Source: Nocardia uniformis NBRC 13702
Lineage (GTDB): Bacteria > Actinomycetota > Actinomycetes > Mycobacteriales > Mycobacteriaceae
Length of the DNA stretch: 64,000 nucleotides
Reading direction: 5' to 3'
NCBI RefSeq assembly: GCF_001613345.1
Contig: NZ_BDCE01000076.1
Span: 62,001 to 126,000, forward strand
Of this stretch, positions 9,031-17,222 are shown one piece after another. The notes beneath the pieces are model-generated. The model saw only the letters and a list, made by a program, of their open reading frames with translations, made no database searches and was not told where the DNA came from. Both the position numbers and the translations under genes were made by a program. Numbering within the stretch: position 1 is the stretch's first letter; each line of letters begins with the position of its first letter.

Positions 9031-10464
9031 GTGACCAGCGTTGAACCGAACGTCGATACCGATGCGGTCGCCGAAGCCGAGTTCTTGACCGATGTGGATG
9101 ACGTTGGCAGCGAGGCTGATTGGCTGGAACGGCACACCCCGTGGTCACGGCCGAGGTCTGGGCGCGGTGGATCGCCCGCACTGCCGTCCGCGGTGCCTCC
9201 AGCGTCGCCGCCCAACCCGTCCAGTACCCCGGGTGTTCCCGCCGCGCAGCAGGTGTCGGCGCAAGCACCCGCACTCCACCCTGGGGCCGCGTCGGTGCTC
9301 AGCCCGGGTGCGAGCCCGGTATCGCAAGCGGGCCTCACCGCAGCCGGTCCCGCTGGGCCACTAGCCGACACCGATTATCTCGGGTTCCCGCGCGTCGGCG
9401 ACCGCGCCGATCCTGATCTCGGCTTCGAGGGTCCCGCCGAGAGTGCGCAAGCGTTTCCGTTCGACACTCTGCTTCCGGCACTCGAGTCCGCGCTGTCGGG
9501 TCTGGGCGCTCCCGGCAGCGGCGCGCGGAATCAGCTCACCGATACCACGCTTACCGCCACCGACGGCGAACCCGCTACGGTCGCGCTCACCCCGAACGCC
9601 GAACAGGCCTTGCAGGCCCTGAACGAACTCGCCGCCCTCTACGGCGCGGGCAACACCACCACGCCCACCGCCGAACTGCCCGGCGACACGGCCGACAGCG
9701 GCGGCACCGGAGCCGGAGCCGCTGGTTACCGGGCCGCCGCCGCGTTCAGCAAGTTCGCCAAGGGTTCGTTCCGGAATCTCGACAACAAGCTGGCCAACTA
9801 TGTCACCAACCTCGCCGGCGCCAACACTGTCGACCGCAAAGCCCTCCTCGCGCTCATCCGGGAAACCAATGTCGCGCTCGCTGCCGTCGGCCCGGACAGT
9901 TACACCGCCGCCGGGCAGCGCAAAGTTCATGAGATCCTGTCCCGCGCACTGCAATACGCGCACAAGCTGGTTGGCACCGGGCAGGGCAACTCGGCTGCCG
10001 CCGCCGCCCACATCAATCAGCTCACCAATGGCTACCTCTACAATCTCGCCGGTCAGAATGCGCCCGCCGTCCCCACATTCCCCAGTGGCGGAAGCGGTGA
10101 TGTTCCGGCTGCGGCGCAGCACGCGATCAAGGTGGCCTTGGCGCAAACCGGTAAGCCCTATGTGTGGGGCGCCGAAGGGCCCGGTAGCTTCGACTGCTCG
10201 GGCCTGATGCGGTACGCGGTGAGCAAGGCCGGGGGGCGGATTCCCCGGGTAGCCGCGGATCAGTACCGCCAAGGGCACAAGATACACCCGAACGATATCC
10301 GCCCGGGGGATCTGATCTTCCCGATGTCCCGCTACGAGAGCGACGGTTTCGGGCACGTGATGATGTACATCGGTGGTGATAAGGCGATCGCGGCGTCCCG
10401 CAGCGGAGTGCCGATCGGGGTCGTCTCGATGCCGCGCGACTTCCGTGCCACCCGGTGGAGCTGA
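9031..10464 (+). CDS. NlpC/P60 (C40) peptidoglycan hydrolase with long disordered N-terminus
   Basis: The C-terminal 120 residues are an intact NlpC/P60 endopeptidase: TGKPYVWGAEGPGSFDCSGL with catalytic Cys 389, FGHVMMYIGG with catalytic His 442, and PGDLIFP between them. Such enzymes cut D-Glu-mDAP or similar bonds in peptidoglycan stem peptides. About 370 residues precede it. The first half is Pro/Ala/Ser-rich and disordered, and residues about 230-340 form an Ala-rich helical region (AAAFSKFAKGSFRNLDNKLA). No signal peptide is visible, so export may depend on the neighbouring secretion machinery. GTG 9031 is preferred because GGGGAGA precedes it by five bases; GTG 9016 is the alternative. 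Position at the end of the T4SS-like cluster fits a wall-opening enzyme. Confidence 0.88.
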   Translation: MTSVEPNVDTDAVAEAEFLTDVDDVGSEADWLERHTPWSRPRSGRGGSPALPSAVPPASPPNPSSTPGVPAAQQVSAQAPALHPGAASVLSPGASPVSQAGLTAAGPAGPLADTDYLGFPRVGDRADPDLGFEGPAESAQAFPFDTLLPALESALSGLGAPGSGARNQLTDTTLTATDGEPATVALTPNAEQALQALNELAALYGAGNTTTPTAELPGDTADSGGTGAGAAGYRAAAAFSKFAKGSFRNLDNKLANYVTNLAGANTVDRKALLALIRETNVALAAVGPDSYTAAGQRKVHEILSRALQYAHKLVGTGQGNSAAAAAHINQLTNGYLYNLAGQNAPAVPTFPSGGSGDVPAAAQHAIKVALAQTGKPYVWGAEGPGSFDCSGLMRYAVSKAGGRIPRVAADQYRQGHKIHPNDIRPGDLIFPMSRYESDGFGHVMMYIGGDKAIAASRSGVPIGVVSMPRDFRATRWS

Positions 10465-10490
10465 CAGTCGAGATCGCCGCGCTACCCGGT

Positions 10491-10508
10491 CTTCCCGCTG
10501 TGGGGAAG
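10491..10508 (+). terminator. Hairpin after the NlpC/P60 gene
   Basis: CTTCCC (10491-10496) pairs with GGGAAG (10503-10508) around a six-base loop, 27 bases after the stop at 10464. There is no U-tract, as is common for actinobacterial terminators; the stem is short, so the call is tentative. Confidence 0.4.
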
Positions 10509-10532
10509 GCTCAATGTGACGCCTTCGTCACA

Positions 10533-10570
10533 CCATCTATCGTATCGTTGATCAACGGCACGTTAGATGG
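10533..10570. promoter_or_regulatory. Nested palindromes upstream of gltS, candidate operator
   Basis: A perfect 12-base palindrome CGTTGATCAACG (10546-10557) sits inside a wider inverted repeat CCATCTA (10533-10539) / TAGATGG (10564-10570). The TTGATCAA core resembles the symmetric sites bound by GntR/FadR-type dimers. It lies about 100 bases before the symporter start, in the position expected for a regulator binding over its promoter. No regulator gene is adjacent. Confidence 0.45.
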
Positions 10571-10666
10571 AGGGAAGATGTCGCGCCGTTGCACCTGCTC
10601 AGTATGACGTAGACGCGCCACCCAGGCTCGGTGATCCAGTCGGGAGTGTGCGCCGAAAGGGTTCGA

Positions 10667-12112
10667 ATGTCCGCGAACACAATAGGTTTCGCACTGCTGC
10701 TGCTCGGCGTGATGATGCTCATCTCCAAGATCATCAGGGTGAAGTGGCGGCTGGCACAGAAGTTGTTCATCCCCAGCTCGATCATCGGCGGCGCGCTGGC
10801 GTTGCTGATCGGGCCCGACGTGCTCGGCCGCATCGCTTCCGCCGTCGGCATCGACTGGTTCGCCGATGCCGGGCTGTTCACACCGGAGATTCTTCGGGTG
10901 TGGAGCACGCTGCCCGGCCTGCTCATCTCACTGGTGTTCGCCGGGCTGTTCCTCGGGCACCGCCTGCCCTCGCCGAAGGAGGCCTTTCAGGTCGCGGGAC
11001 CGCAGATCTCCTTCGGTCTCACCATCGCCAGCGGCCAGTACGTGTTCGGGCTGCTGTTGGCGATGCTGGTGCTGGTACCCGTCTTCGGGCTGCCGGTCTG
11101 GTCGGGGACGCTGATCGAGATCGGCTTCGAGGGCGGTCACGGCACCGCGGCCGGAATGGCGGACACCTTCGCCGAATTCGGCTTCGCCGAAGCACAGGAC
11201 ATGGCACTCGGGCTGGCCACCGTCGGTATCCTCTCCGCGATCATCGTCGGTATCGCGCTGATCAACTGGGGTGTGCGCACCGGCAAGACCGCGGTGCTGG
11301 ACAAGAACGCGTCTCCTACAGTTTCCGAGCAGGCCGGGATCGTGGAGAAGGAGCAGCGGCGCTCGGCGGGCACCCTCACCGTGGCACCGTCCTCCATCGA
11401 GACACTCACCCTGCATTTCGGCCTGCTCGCGCTCGCGGTGCTGATCGGCTGGTTGATCCTGACCGGGCTGAAGTGGGTTGAAACCCAGTTGTGGGCCGAG
11501 AGTTTCGAACTGTTCGCCCATGTACCGCTGTTCCCGATCGCCATGATCGGCGGCATCATTGTGCAGCTGGCCATCCAGCGCTTCGACCGCGACGAGATCG
11601 TCGACGTTCAGCTGGTCGAGCGGTTGCAGGGATTCTCGCTGGATGTCCTGGTGATCGCCGCTCTCGGCACCTTGTCGCTGACCGCCATCGCGGCCAATAT
11701 CGGCCCGTTCCTGCTGCTGGCGGGCGTCGGCCTGGCCTGGTCGCTGGCCGCCTTCCTTTTCCTCGCCCCACGCATGATGCCGAACTTCTGGTTCGAACGC
11801 GGTATCGCGGACACCGGTCAATCCATGGGTGTCACCTCCACCGGCCTGATCCTGCTCCGGGTCGCCGATCCGGACCTGAAGACACCCGTCTACCAGGCGT
11901 TCGGATATAAGCAGCTGCTGCTGGAGCCGTTCTTCGGCGGTGGTCTGATCACCGCGGGTGCGATCCCGATCATCGTCAACTTCGGCGTCGGCTGGCTGTT
12001 CGGGCCGATGCTCGTGCTGTTCATCGCCGCGACGTCGTTCGGGATCTTCTACTTCGGGCGCCGCCGGACACCGTCCACCATCGAAGAGCCCACCGCGAGC
12101 GCTCCCGGCTGA
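10667..12112 (+). CDS. gltS: GltS-type sodium/glutamate symporter
   Basis: The 481-residue integral membrane protein has about ten to twelve hydrophobic segments. It carries the two inverted-repeat signatures of the GltS (ESS) family: GFEGGHGTAAGMADTF in the first half and TSTGLILLRVADPD plus FGYKQLLLEPFFGGG in the second. FIPSSIIGGALALLIGPD near residue 35 is also family-typical. It probably couples sodium entry to glutamate or related dicarboxylate uptake. ATG 10667 is preferred over GTG 10631 because AAAGG lies about seven bases upstream and the protein then starts just before the first helix. A hydrophilic loop of about 60 residues (around 210-270) is longer than in the short E. coli form. 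It is bounded by hairpins and looks like an independent transcription unit unrelated to the secretion genes. Confidence 0.88.
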   Translation: MSANTIGFALLLLGVMMLISKIIRVKWRLAQKLFIPSSIIGGALALLIGPDVLGRIASAVGIDWFADAGLFTPEILRVWSTLPGLLISLVFAGLFLGHRLPSPKEAFQVAGPQISFGLTIASGQYVFGLLLAMLVLVPVFGLPVWSGTLIEIGFEGGHGTAAGMADTFAEFGFAEAQDMALGLATVGILSAIIVGIALINWGVRTGKTAVLDKNASPTVSEQAGIVEKEQRRSAGTLTVAPSSIETLTLHFGLLALAVLIGWLILTGLKWVETQLWAESFELFAHVPLFPIAMIGGIIVQLAIQRFDRDEIVDVQLVERLQGFSLDVLVIAALGTLSLTAIAANIGPFLLLAGVGLAWSLAAFLFLAPRMMPNFWFERGIADTGQSMGVTSTGLILLRVADPDLKTPVYQAFGYKQLLLEPFFGGGLITAGAIPIIVNFGVGWLFGPMLVLFIAATSFGIFYFGRRRTPSTIEEPTASAPG

Positions 12113-12140
12113 GCCGACGGATTCTGGTCCCGGCGCGGAC

Positions 12141-12171
12141 GGCGCCCACCCGGTGTGGGCGGGTGGGCGCC
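12141..12171 (+). terminator. Strong GC-rich hairpin after gltS
   Basis: GGCGCCCACCC (12141-12151) and GGGTGGGCGCC (12161-12171) form a perfect 11-base stem with a nine-base loop, 28 bases after the gltS stop. It is a good intrinsic-terminator candidate of the U-tract-less actinobacterial kind. Confidence 0.65.
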
Positions 12172-12454
12172 GCCAGCGACTGGCGGGCACCTGTACCGGG
12201 CGTGTGCGCACAGCGGAACCCGTTCCCAGAACTGGGGATATTCGAGAATGGGGGGAGTCGGAAAGGAATCCCACGGCGTAGTCGACAGTTGCCGCGCGAT
12301 GGCGCGGCAGCCTCGGCTATGTGGCATATGTAGTCCCGCACCTTGGACGGATCAGGAACGCTGATGGCACGAGACCGTGACAGTCTTCTCCGGGAGGCAC
12401 GCGACATCCGCTCGCGGGGTGTGAGCGGACCATGCGGGCTGGAGCGGTGATCGT
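12172..12454. other. Intergenic stretch before the ESX-type gene run
   Basis: No convincing gene is present. It contains a second perfect hairpin, TGCCGCGC (12290-12297) / GCGCGGCA (12302-12309), and an AT-richer patch around CATATGTAGT that could hold a promoter -10 for the downstream operon. A 28-codon ATG frame at 12364-12450 has no supporting ribosome site. Since the next genes are tightly packed, the operon promoter is probably here. Confidence 0.4.
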
Positions 12455-13075
12455 ATGGGTAACTGGCTCACTAAAACCTGGGACAGTGTCACCAGCATCG
12501 ACGGGCTGGGCGGCGACCTTTTAATCGGGGGCGCAGGTCTCGCTGCGGGCTTGCTGGGAGGCCCAATTGTTGGCGCCGCAGTTGCCGCAGGTGTGTCGGG
12601 TTTGGTATCCGGCGCGCGCGGAAACGCGGGCAGCGAGATACTCACCGACATGGCGCTCGGCAGCCTCGCGGGGTTTGGCGGGGGCGCCCTTATAGGTGGT
12701 GCGACACGGCTCGGCGGTCGAGGTATGTTCGCGTCCAGCGGAAACGCTCTTGTTGAAGCTGGACGCGGATTCGGCGTCGGCAATGGCATTGGGAAATTGA
12801 CAATGGCGGGCTACGGTGTTCGAAATGCAATGGGTGGGAGTTACGGCAGGTACATCACTAGTGCTGTGGCCACGGGGGTTGGAGCCGCCGTGGGGAGTAA
12901 TGGCCGCGAGTGGTATGCCGATATGGCTCCGGATGACGGCAGCGGTGTATTAGGCCAAGTTCCGACAAAGGACTACACAGCGGAACTGATCAGCAGTGGC
13001 CGACTAACCGTTCCTAGCGGATACATTGCACATGTTTTCGGCCCGGATCGTACGAGTGCTGAGTGGCCCACATGA
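12455..13075 (+). CDS. Gly/Ala-rich membrane-inserting protein, partner of the 13072 gene
   Basis: I do not recognise a family. The 206-residue protein is dominated by glycine/alanine-rich hydrophobic stretches (LLIGGAGLAAGLLGGPIVGA, ALGSLAGFGGGALIGG, SAVATGVGAAVGS) that could form three or four membrane hairpins. A short polar C-terminus follows (KDYTAELISSGRLTVPSGYI). It begins with a Trp-containing amphipathic start (GNWLTKTWDSV). The same two-gene order, a Gly/Ala-rich membrane protein followed by a large secreted-type protein, recurs at 14690/15594, suggesting a dedicated pair. Its TGA overlaps the ATG of the next gene (ATGA), so the two are translationally coupled. The composition resembles phage-holin-like or type VII effector transmembrane regions, but no function can be assigned. 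Confidence 0.7.
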   Translation: MGNWLTKTWDSVTSIDGLGGDLLIGGAGLAAGLLGGPIVGAAVAAGVSGLVSGARGNAGSEILTDMALGSLAGFGGGALIGGATRLGGRGMFASSGNALVEAGRGFGVGNGIGKLTMAGYGVRNAMGGSYGRYITSAVATGVGAAVGSNGREWYADMAPDDGSGVLGQVPTKDYTAELISSGRLTVPSGYIAHVFGPDRTSAEWPT

Positions 13076-14679
13076 GTCTGGACCCGATGTCGGAGAAGGC
13101 GGAATCCGACTACTTCGAATTCGCCCTATATGTGTACGACAGCTGGGCAACATTCGGTGATGGTGTGATGGCCAGTGTCCCGGAAAGCGCTCCGGTGCCG
13201 CAAGCCTCGAGCGACGGACTTTCCGGGATCGCGCACTACGAAACTGCTGTCCACAATCTGAAAGTCGCTTACCAGGAACTCGCGGCCGCCGATGAGATAG
13301 TACCGGGGATCGTCGAGGCGGCCGCATCCATTTCCACCGCCGGACAACAGGACATCGAAGCCAATGTCGACGCTATCAACGGATTCGTCAAGGTGAATCC
13401 GAGCGATCTGAATCAGCTGGCGCAGGTGGGCTTGGAAGGAGTTGTCGGCGCCTTATCGGCGGATGAATACCTCGCCAGATTGTCCGATGCGTATCTGAAG
13501 ATTATCTCCGGGACGATGACCACTGCGACGCAAGAGTTACAGGCTATCGCCAGCGAGGTCGACACGCTCGCCCCGGAGAATACCGAGGGAGAGAATACCG
13601 AGGGGGGAAATACCGAAGGAGAGAACACCGAGGGAGAGAACACCGAGGGAGAGAACACCGAGGGAGAGAACACCGGGTGGGAGAACACCGGGTGGGAGAA
13701 CACCGAGTGGGAGAACACCGAGTGGGAGAACACCGACGGTACGGTGAATCCCGACGACGGCACCACTCGATTCCAACCGATAGATTTCGGTGCGGACAAC
13801 GCCACGGAGGGCACCGCCGAAAACCCGGCCGCCACCACACGGGAAACAGAGCAGCGTGGCGCGTCCGAAACCTCCGGTGAATCCGCCGGAACAGGCTCGG
13901 CGGTCGACGCCACTCCCTCTAGTGTGACACCAGCCGCGCCGCAGACGCAGTCGATGCCCTCGACCTCCTCAGGTGCAGGTCCGGGGTCCTTGGCGCAGGG
14001 GCTGGCGCCGCTGATGAACGCGCGGAACAACCCCGCTCTGAACAGGACTCAGCAAGACCAGCGGTACGACAGGTCTCCACGTGAGCGAGGTGGCAGGCCG
14101 GTGGCGCCGACGGCACCGCCGCCAGCTCAGGCGCAGAATACGGCGCAGCCATCCACGACATCGACGCCGAATTCGCCGACCACGACACCGGCACGCAACC
14201 AGGTGTCGAGCAGTCAGCCGCTGCGCACACCCGGTGCTGAGGACCGGATGGTGTACACGTTCCGGGACGGTCGTACCCAGGAGGTGTCGCCGGTGGTGTA
14301 CGCCGCCCTCACCGCCGCGTCCGACAATGCCGCGCGCACCGACGCCCGCGCCGCCTACAGCAAGACCACCGCGAAAATCGCTGGCCGTCAACTCGGTGAC
14401 CGGGTGGATCCGAACCAGGTGGTGACCGGAGATATCGCGGAATGGGATCAGCGGACCGCGCTGGTTGTCGCCTTCGGCACCGAAACGAGCGGCACCCTGG
14501 AAGTGATCGTGGACGGACAGCTGGTGCCGTTCACGGCTGAGCTGAGCGACAGCCAAGGCGCCTTTGGAGCGTTCTCCGGCTTCTTCCATCCGCGTGGAAT
14601 CGACAGCACTGGTCCCGACCATGCGGCGGCCCCGTCCGACCCTGCCGAGGTGTCCGTATCCGCAGCGATACCGGCTTAA
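13072..14679 (+). CDS. ESX-type substrate-like protein with ENTEG repeats and GFFHP C-terminal domain
   Basis: The 535-residue product starts at ATG 13072 (ATGA overlap). Residues 1-165 are predicted helical, with a DSWATFGDG motif reminiscent of WXG/EspB-like helical-bundle substrates. Residues about 169-223 are eleven five-residue repeats (ENTEG/ENTGW/ENTEW) encoded by a 15-base minisatellite. A Pro/Thr/Ser-rich linker follows, and then a compact C-terminal domain of about 120 residues: VYTFRDGRTQEV, RAAYSKTTAK, TGDIAEWDQRTALVV, GTLEVIVDGQLVPF and GAFSGFFHPRGID. That last domain is shared with the proteins at 15594 and 27946. The role is unknown; architecture and neighbours (EspB/EspK-like genes) favour a secreted ESX substrate. 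No signal peptide is visible. Confidence 0.82.
   Translation: MSLDPMSEKAESDYFEFALYVYDSWATFGDGVMASVPESAPVPQASSDGLSGIAHYETAVHNLKVAYQELAAADEIVPGIVEAAASISTAGQQDIEANVDAINGFVKVNPSDLNQLAQVGLEGVVGALSADEYLARLSDAYLKIISGTMTTATQELQAIASEVDTLAPENTEGENTEGGNTEGENTEGENTEGENTEGENTGWENTGWENTEWENTEWENTDGTVNPDDGTTRFQPIDFGADNATEGTAENPAATTRETEQRGASETSGESAGTGSAVDATPSSVTPAAPQTQSMPSTSSGAGPGSLAQGLAPLMNARNNPALNRTQQDQRYDRSPRERGGRPVAPTAPPPAQAQNTAQPSTTSTPNSPTTTPARNQVSSSQPLRTPGAEDRMVYTFRDGRTQEVSPVVYAALTAASDNAARTDARAAYSKTTAKIAGRQLGDRVDPNQVVTGDIAEWDQRTALVVAFGTETSGTLEVIVDGQLVPFTAELSDSQGAFGAFSGFFHPRGIDSTGPDHAAAPSDPAEVSVSAAIPA
13576..13740 (+). repeat. 15-bp coding minisatellite, 11 units
   Basis: Eleven consecutive 15-base units of the form GAGAACACCGAGGGA run in frame within the 13072 gene. 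The first three units are diverged (GAGAATACC..., GGAAATACC...), four are identical or nearly so, and the last four carry GGGTGG or GAGTGG endings. Exact unit identity suggests recent slippage or unequal exchange; length changes would stay in frame. Confidence 0.95.
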
Positions 14680-14689
14680 GGAGAGATTC

Positions 14690-15604
14690 ATGGCTATAGG
14701 TGCAGTAGTAGAGATTGCCGCGGTCGCCGCCTCTGCCAGCGTGTATGGCAAGGGGGCTTCTGCGGCGATAGGAGGCGCGGCCGGATTCATTGGTAGCGCC
14801 GCCCAGGGGGGTAGTAGTTGGACGGATCATCTAACGGCCGCCGGGACTGGTGCTGTTGCGGGTTTTATCGGCGCAGGCGCAGGTGCTGTCGCATCCAAGA
14901 TCATTGGAAAAGGGCATGGAGCTTTCCAGCTGAAGCGCGCAGAGGGTGCTCTCGGAAAGGCAAGAAGATCATTTTCTGAATTGAATTCTCGGGGGTCGAT
15001 CGGTGCTGATATAGAAAAGGCGAAATCGCTTGCCGACGATGCTGCGGTGGCTTATGCTAAAGCTGGTAAAAAGAAATTGAAGGCTGCTGCTCAAAAGAAA
15101 ATGGATGCAGCCGACAAAGAACATGGCGTCCTTGCCGAAAAGTCGGGGCTGCCGCATGCCGAATATCGAGTGCACAAGGCGGAAAGGGCACTGGATCAAC
15201 TGAAAGGGAAAAGCTCCTCCATATTCGACAACCATTCTGGAAAATGGAAAGATTGGCTCGGTCGCCCCGCTGGCGCAGGTAGCCGTGTGGTGCAGGGAGT
15301 GGGCGCGGGAGGCTTGTACGGCCTCCAGCCCCGATTGTGGGGTCCGTCAGGCGGTGATTCGTCTGACGGCTCCGACGGCTCCGACGGTGGTGACGGGGCC
15401 GTAAGCGCTGTTTCCGGTACCTGGGTGGGTGGACATGTTGCCTCCATGTCCGAAGGGCCTTTTCAGCCTGGGGATCCTACGGGTCGGTTGGGTACCGGGT
15501 TCCTGTGGCAGCCAGATGGTTTGGCCGACGATTTACAGCGGTGGTACGGCGGTTCAGTAGTTGTTTCCACGACCGAGTCGGGGGGCGGGCAGGTTGGCGA
15601 CTGA
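14690..15604 (+). CDS. Gly/Ala-rich membrane protein with lysine-rich coil, partner of the 15594 gene
   Basis: ATG 14690 is preceded by AAGGAGAG, a strong ribosome site, so upstream ATGs in the same frame are not used. The 304-residue product has an N-terminal hydrophobic Gly/Ala-rich domain (IGAVVEIAAVAASASVYG, GTGAVAGFIGAGAGAVASKI). A highly charged helical middle follows (residues about 85-185, many Lys/Ala/Glu, likely coiled coil). The C-terminal region carries a GGDSSDGSDGSDGGDG linker and GTWVGGHVASMSEG. The gene is AT-richer than its neighbours, hinting at separate origin. Its layout echoes the 12455 gene and it likewise precedes a GFFHP-domain protein. No known family was recognised; a pore-forming or membrane-anchoring role is speculation. 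Confidence 0.75.
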   Translation: MAIGAVVEIAAVAASASVYGKGASAAIGGAAGFIGSAAQGGSSWTDHLTAAGTGAVAGFIGAGAGAVASKIIGKGHGAFQLKRAEGALGKARRSFSELNSRGSIGADIEKAKSLADDAAVAYAKAGKKKLKAAAQKKMDAADKEHGVLAEKSGLPHAEYRVHKAERALDQLKGKSSSIFDNHSGKWKDWLGRPAGAGSRVVQGVGAGGLYGLQPRLWGPSGGDSSDGSDGSDGGDGAVSAVSGTWVGGHVASMSEGPFQPGDPTGRLGTGFLWQPDGLADDLQRWYGGSVVVSTTESGGGQVGD

Positions 15605-17195
15605 TCAGCCGCAGGTGCCTGCCGGTACCGGCATGTCGCTAGCGGACGTGCTGAGTGACAACTGGCAACTGTTCGGTGACCCCGAGAATTTCGACATCGA
15701 GGCGTTGGCACCTGTGCCGAACCCGCCAGGGACGGTCCCTATCAGTTCTACCGCTGACAGTAATGCTGTAGGGGCGGGGGCTTCGGAGTATGAGGGAGCT
15801 GCCGTGCGATTAGCAGCCGCCGCGCAACATCTCAATGACATGCAACTGGCGGTAGCCGAGAAGGTTGCTGAGGCCGCGGAGAACACCGAACAGGCCAGGG
15901 CAAATATGGTGAAACTAATCAGGTCCATCAACGCTGCGGCGACGAGGATCACGACGGATTCCGTAGAAATCAACGCTGCCTTCGCGCAACTGATGGCAGA
16001 GGCATTCGAGCTCAACGCCAGGGAGCTCGAGTTGACCTCTGATACCAGCAACGATATCGCGGATGGAGTCGACGATTTGGCGGCGCGGATGGAAGCGGCC
16101 ATGTTGGCGCAAAGTGAAGAAATGGACCGGCGCTTCGAGGAACTGCTGGCCAACAACCCGTACAACCCCGATCTCCCGGGCCTGCCGGATCCCACGCCCC
16201 AACCGACTCCCGATCCGGGCGGTCCCACACCCGGCCTCCCGGATGACCCGAATACTCCGAATACTCCGGGCGGCCCCGGTATTCCCAGCGACCCGAGAAC
16301 TCCGGCCGACCCGAGAACTCCGGCCGACCCGAGCAACCCGGCGAAGCCGGTCATTCCTGGTGGCCCGAACAACCCGAACAACCCGAACAACCCGGGCAGT
16401 CCGGGTGGGAACCCGCTCGGTGGTATGTCCGATATGTTGAATCCGCTGATGCAGATGATGATGCAGCAGGCGATGATGCGGAATATGTCCGATCAGGGCA
16501 GGGATAACCGAGATCCGCGCGACTTGGACCGGCCCGATCCCGCCCGCCCCGTCCCCACGCCAGCGCAGCCGAACCCCCAAACCCCCGCCCAACCCGGTAC
16601 CCCTGGCCAACCAGGAGCCAATCCCGGCCAGTCCAATCCGGTCCCGAACCAACCCGTCACCCCACCCCCGGGCGCGACGGCACCGCCGGACTCCGGCGCC
16701 CCACCGCACCGGACCCCCGGCGGCGACGGCAAGGTCATCTACACCTTCCCGGACGGCCGCACACAAGAGGTGTATCCCAAGGTCGCCGACGCTCTCGACA
16801 AGGCGTTCGCCGATACCGCCGGCACCGATGCCCGCGCCGCCTACGGCATGGAGCCGGCGAAGTCCGCGAAGAACGGTGACGGCAAGGACAAGTATCCCGG
16901 CGCTCGGGTGGACCCGCAGCAGTTGATGACCGGCGATATCGCCATGTGGGAGGAGCGGACCGCGTTGCTGGCGGTGTTCGGTTCGTCGGACGATGGCACC
17001 CTGGAGGCGGTCGTGGCCGGCAAGCTGAAGTCCTTCGACGCCGAGATGGGTGACCCCGCCGGGGAATTCGGTGCCTTCGCGGGCTTCTTCCATCCCGCGG
17101 GAATCGAGGCGCCCGCCGATCCGTCGGCCAGCACTGTCAACGCGACCCCCGCTACCGACCAGCCGGTGCCGGCTGTGGCGCTTCCGGTGGCGTGA
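15594..17195 (+). CDS. ESX-type substrate-like protein with collagen-like linker and GFFHP C-terminal domain
   Basis: The start is uncertain. TTG 15594, overlapping the previous stop and preceded by GGGGGGCGGG, allows coupling; GTG 15615 and ATG 15633 are alternatives. After DNWQLFGD, which aligns with DSWATFGD of the 13072 protein, residues about 40-190 are helical and coiled-coil-like. A collagen-like Pro-rich stretch follows (PNNPNNPNNPGSPGG and repeated DPRTPA), then a Met-rich patch (MQMMMQQAMMRNM) and a second Pro-rich linker. The C-terminal 130 residues are the shared domain: VIYTFPDGRTQEVYP, RAAYGMEPAK, TGDIAMWEERTALL, GTLEAVVAGKL and GAFAGFFHPAGIE. It is a clear paralogue of the 13072 protein and a probable secreted substrate of the same system. 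Confidence 0.82.
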   Translation: MATDQPQVPAGTGMSLADVLSDNWQLFGDPENFDIEALAPVPNPPGTVPISSTADSNAVGAGASEYEGAAVRLAAAAQHLNDMQLAVAEKVAEAAENTEQARANMVKLIRSINAAATRITTDSVEINAAFAQLMAEAFELNARELELTSDTSNDIADGVDDLAARMEAAMLAQSEEMDRRFEELLANNPYNPDLPGLPDPTPQPTPDPGGPTPGLPDDPNTPNTPGGPGIPSDPRTPADPRTPADPSNPAKPVIPGGPNNPNNPNNPGSPGGNPLGGMSDMLNPLMQMMMQQAMMRNMSDQGRDNRDPRDLDRPDPARPVPTPAQPNPQTPAQPGTPGQPGANPGQSNPVPNQPVTPPPGATAPPDSGAPPHRTPGGDGKVIYTFPDGRTQEVYPKVADALDKAFADTAGTDARAAYGMEPAKSAKNGDGKDKYPGARVDPQQLMTGDIAMWEERTALLAVFGSSDDGTLEAVVAGKLKSFDAEMGDPAGEFGAFAGFFHPAGIEAPADPSASTVNATPATDQPVPAVALPVA

Positions 17196-17222
17196 GGGTA
17201 CGGGAGATGAGAGGACGGGCGC

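Noticed and set aside
12364..12450. 28-codon ATG frame before the 12455 gene
   Set aside because: No ribosome site, no overlap with the next start and no similarity; treated as chance.
13576..13740. CRISPR array
   Set aside because: The repeats are contiguous 15-base coding units with no spacers; the same holds for 28966-29115.
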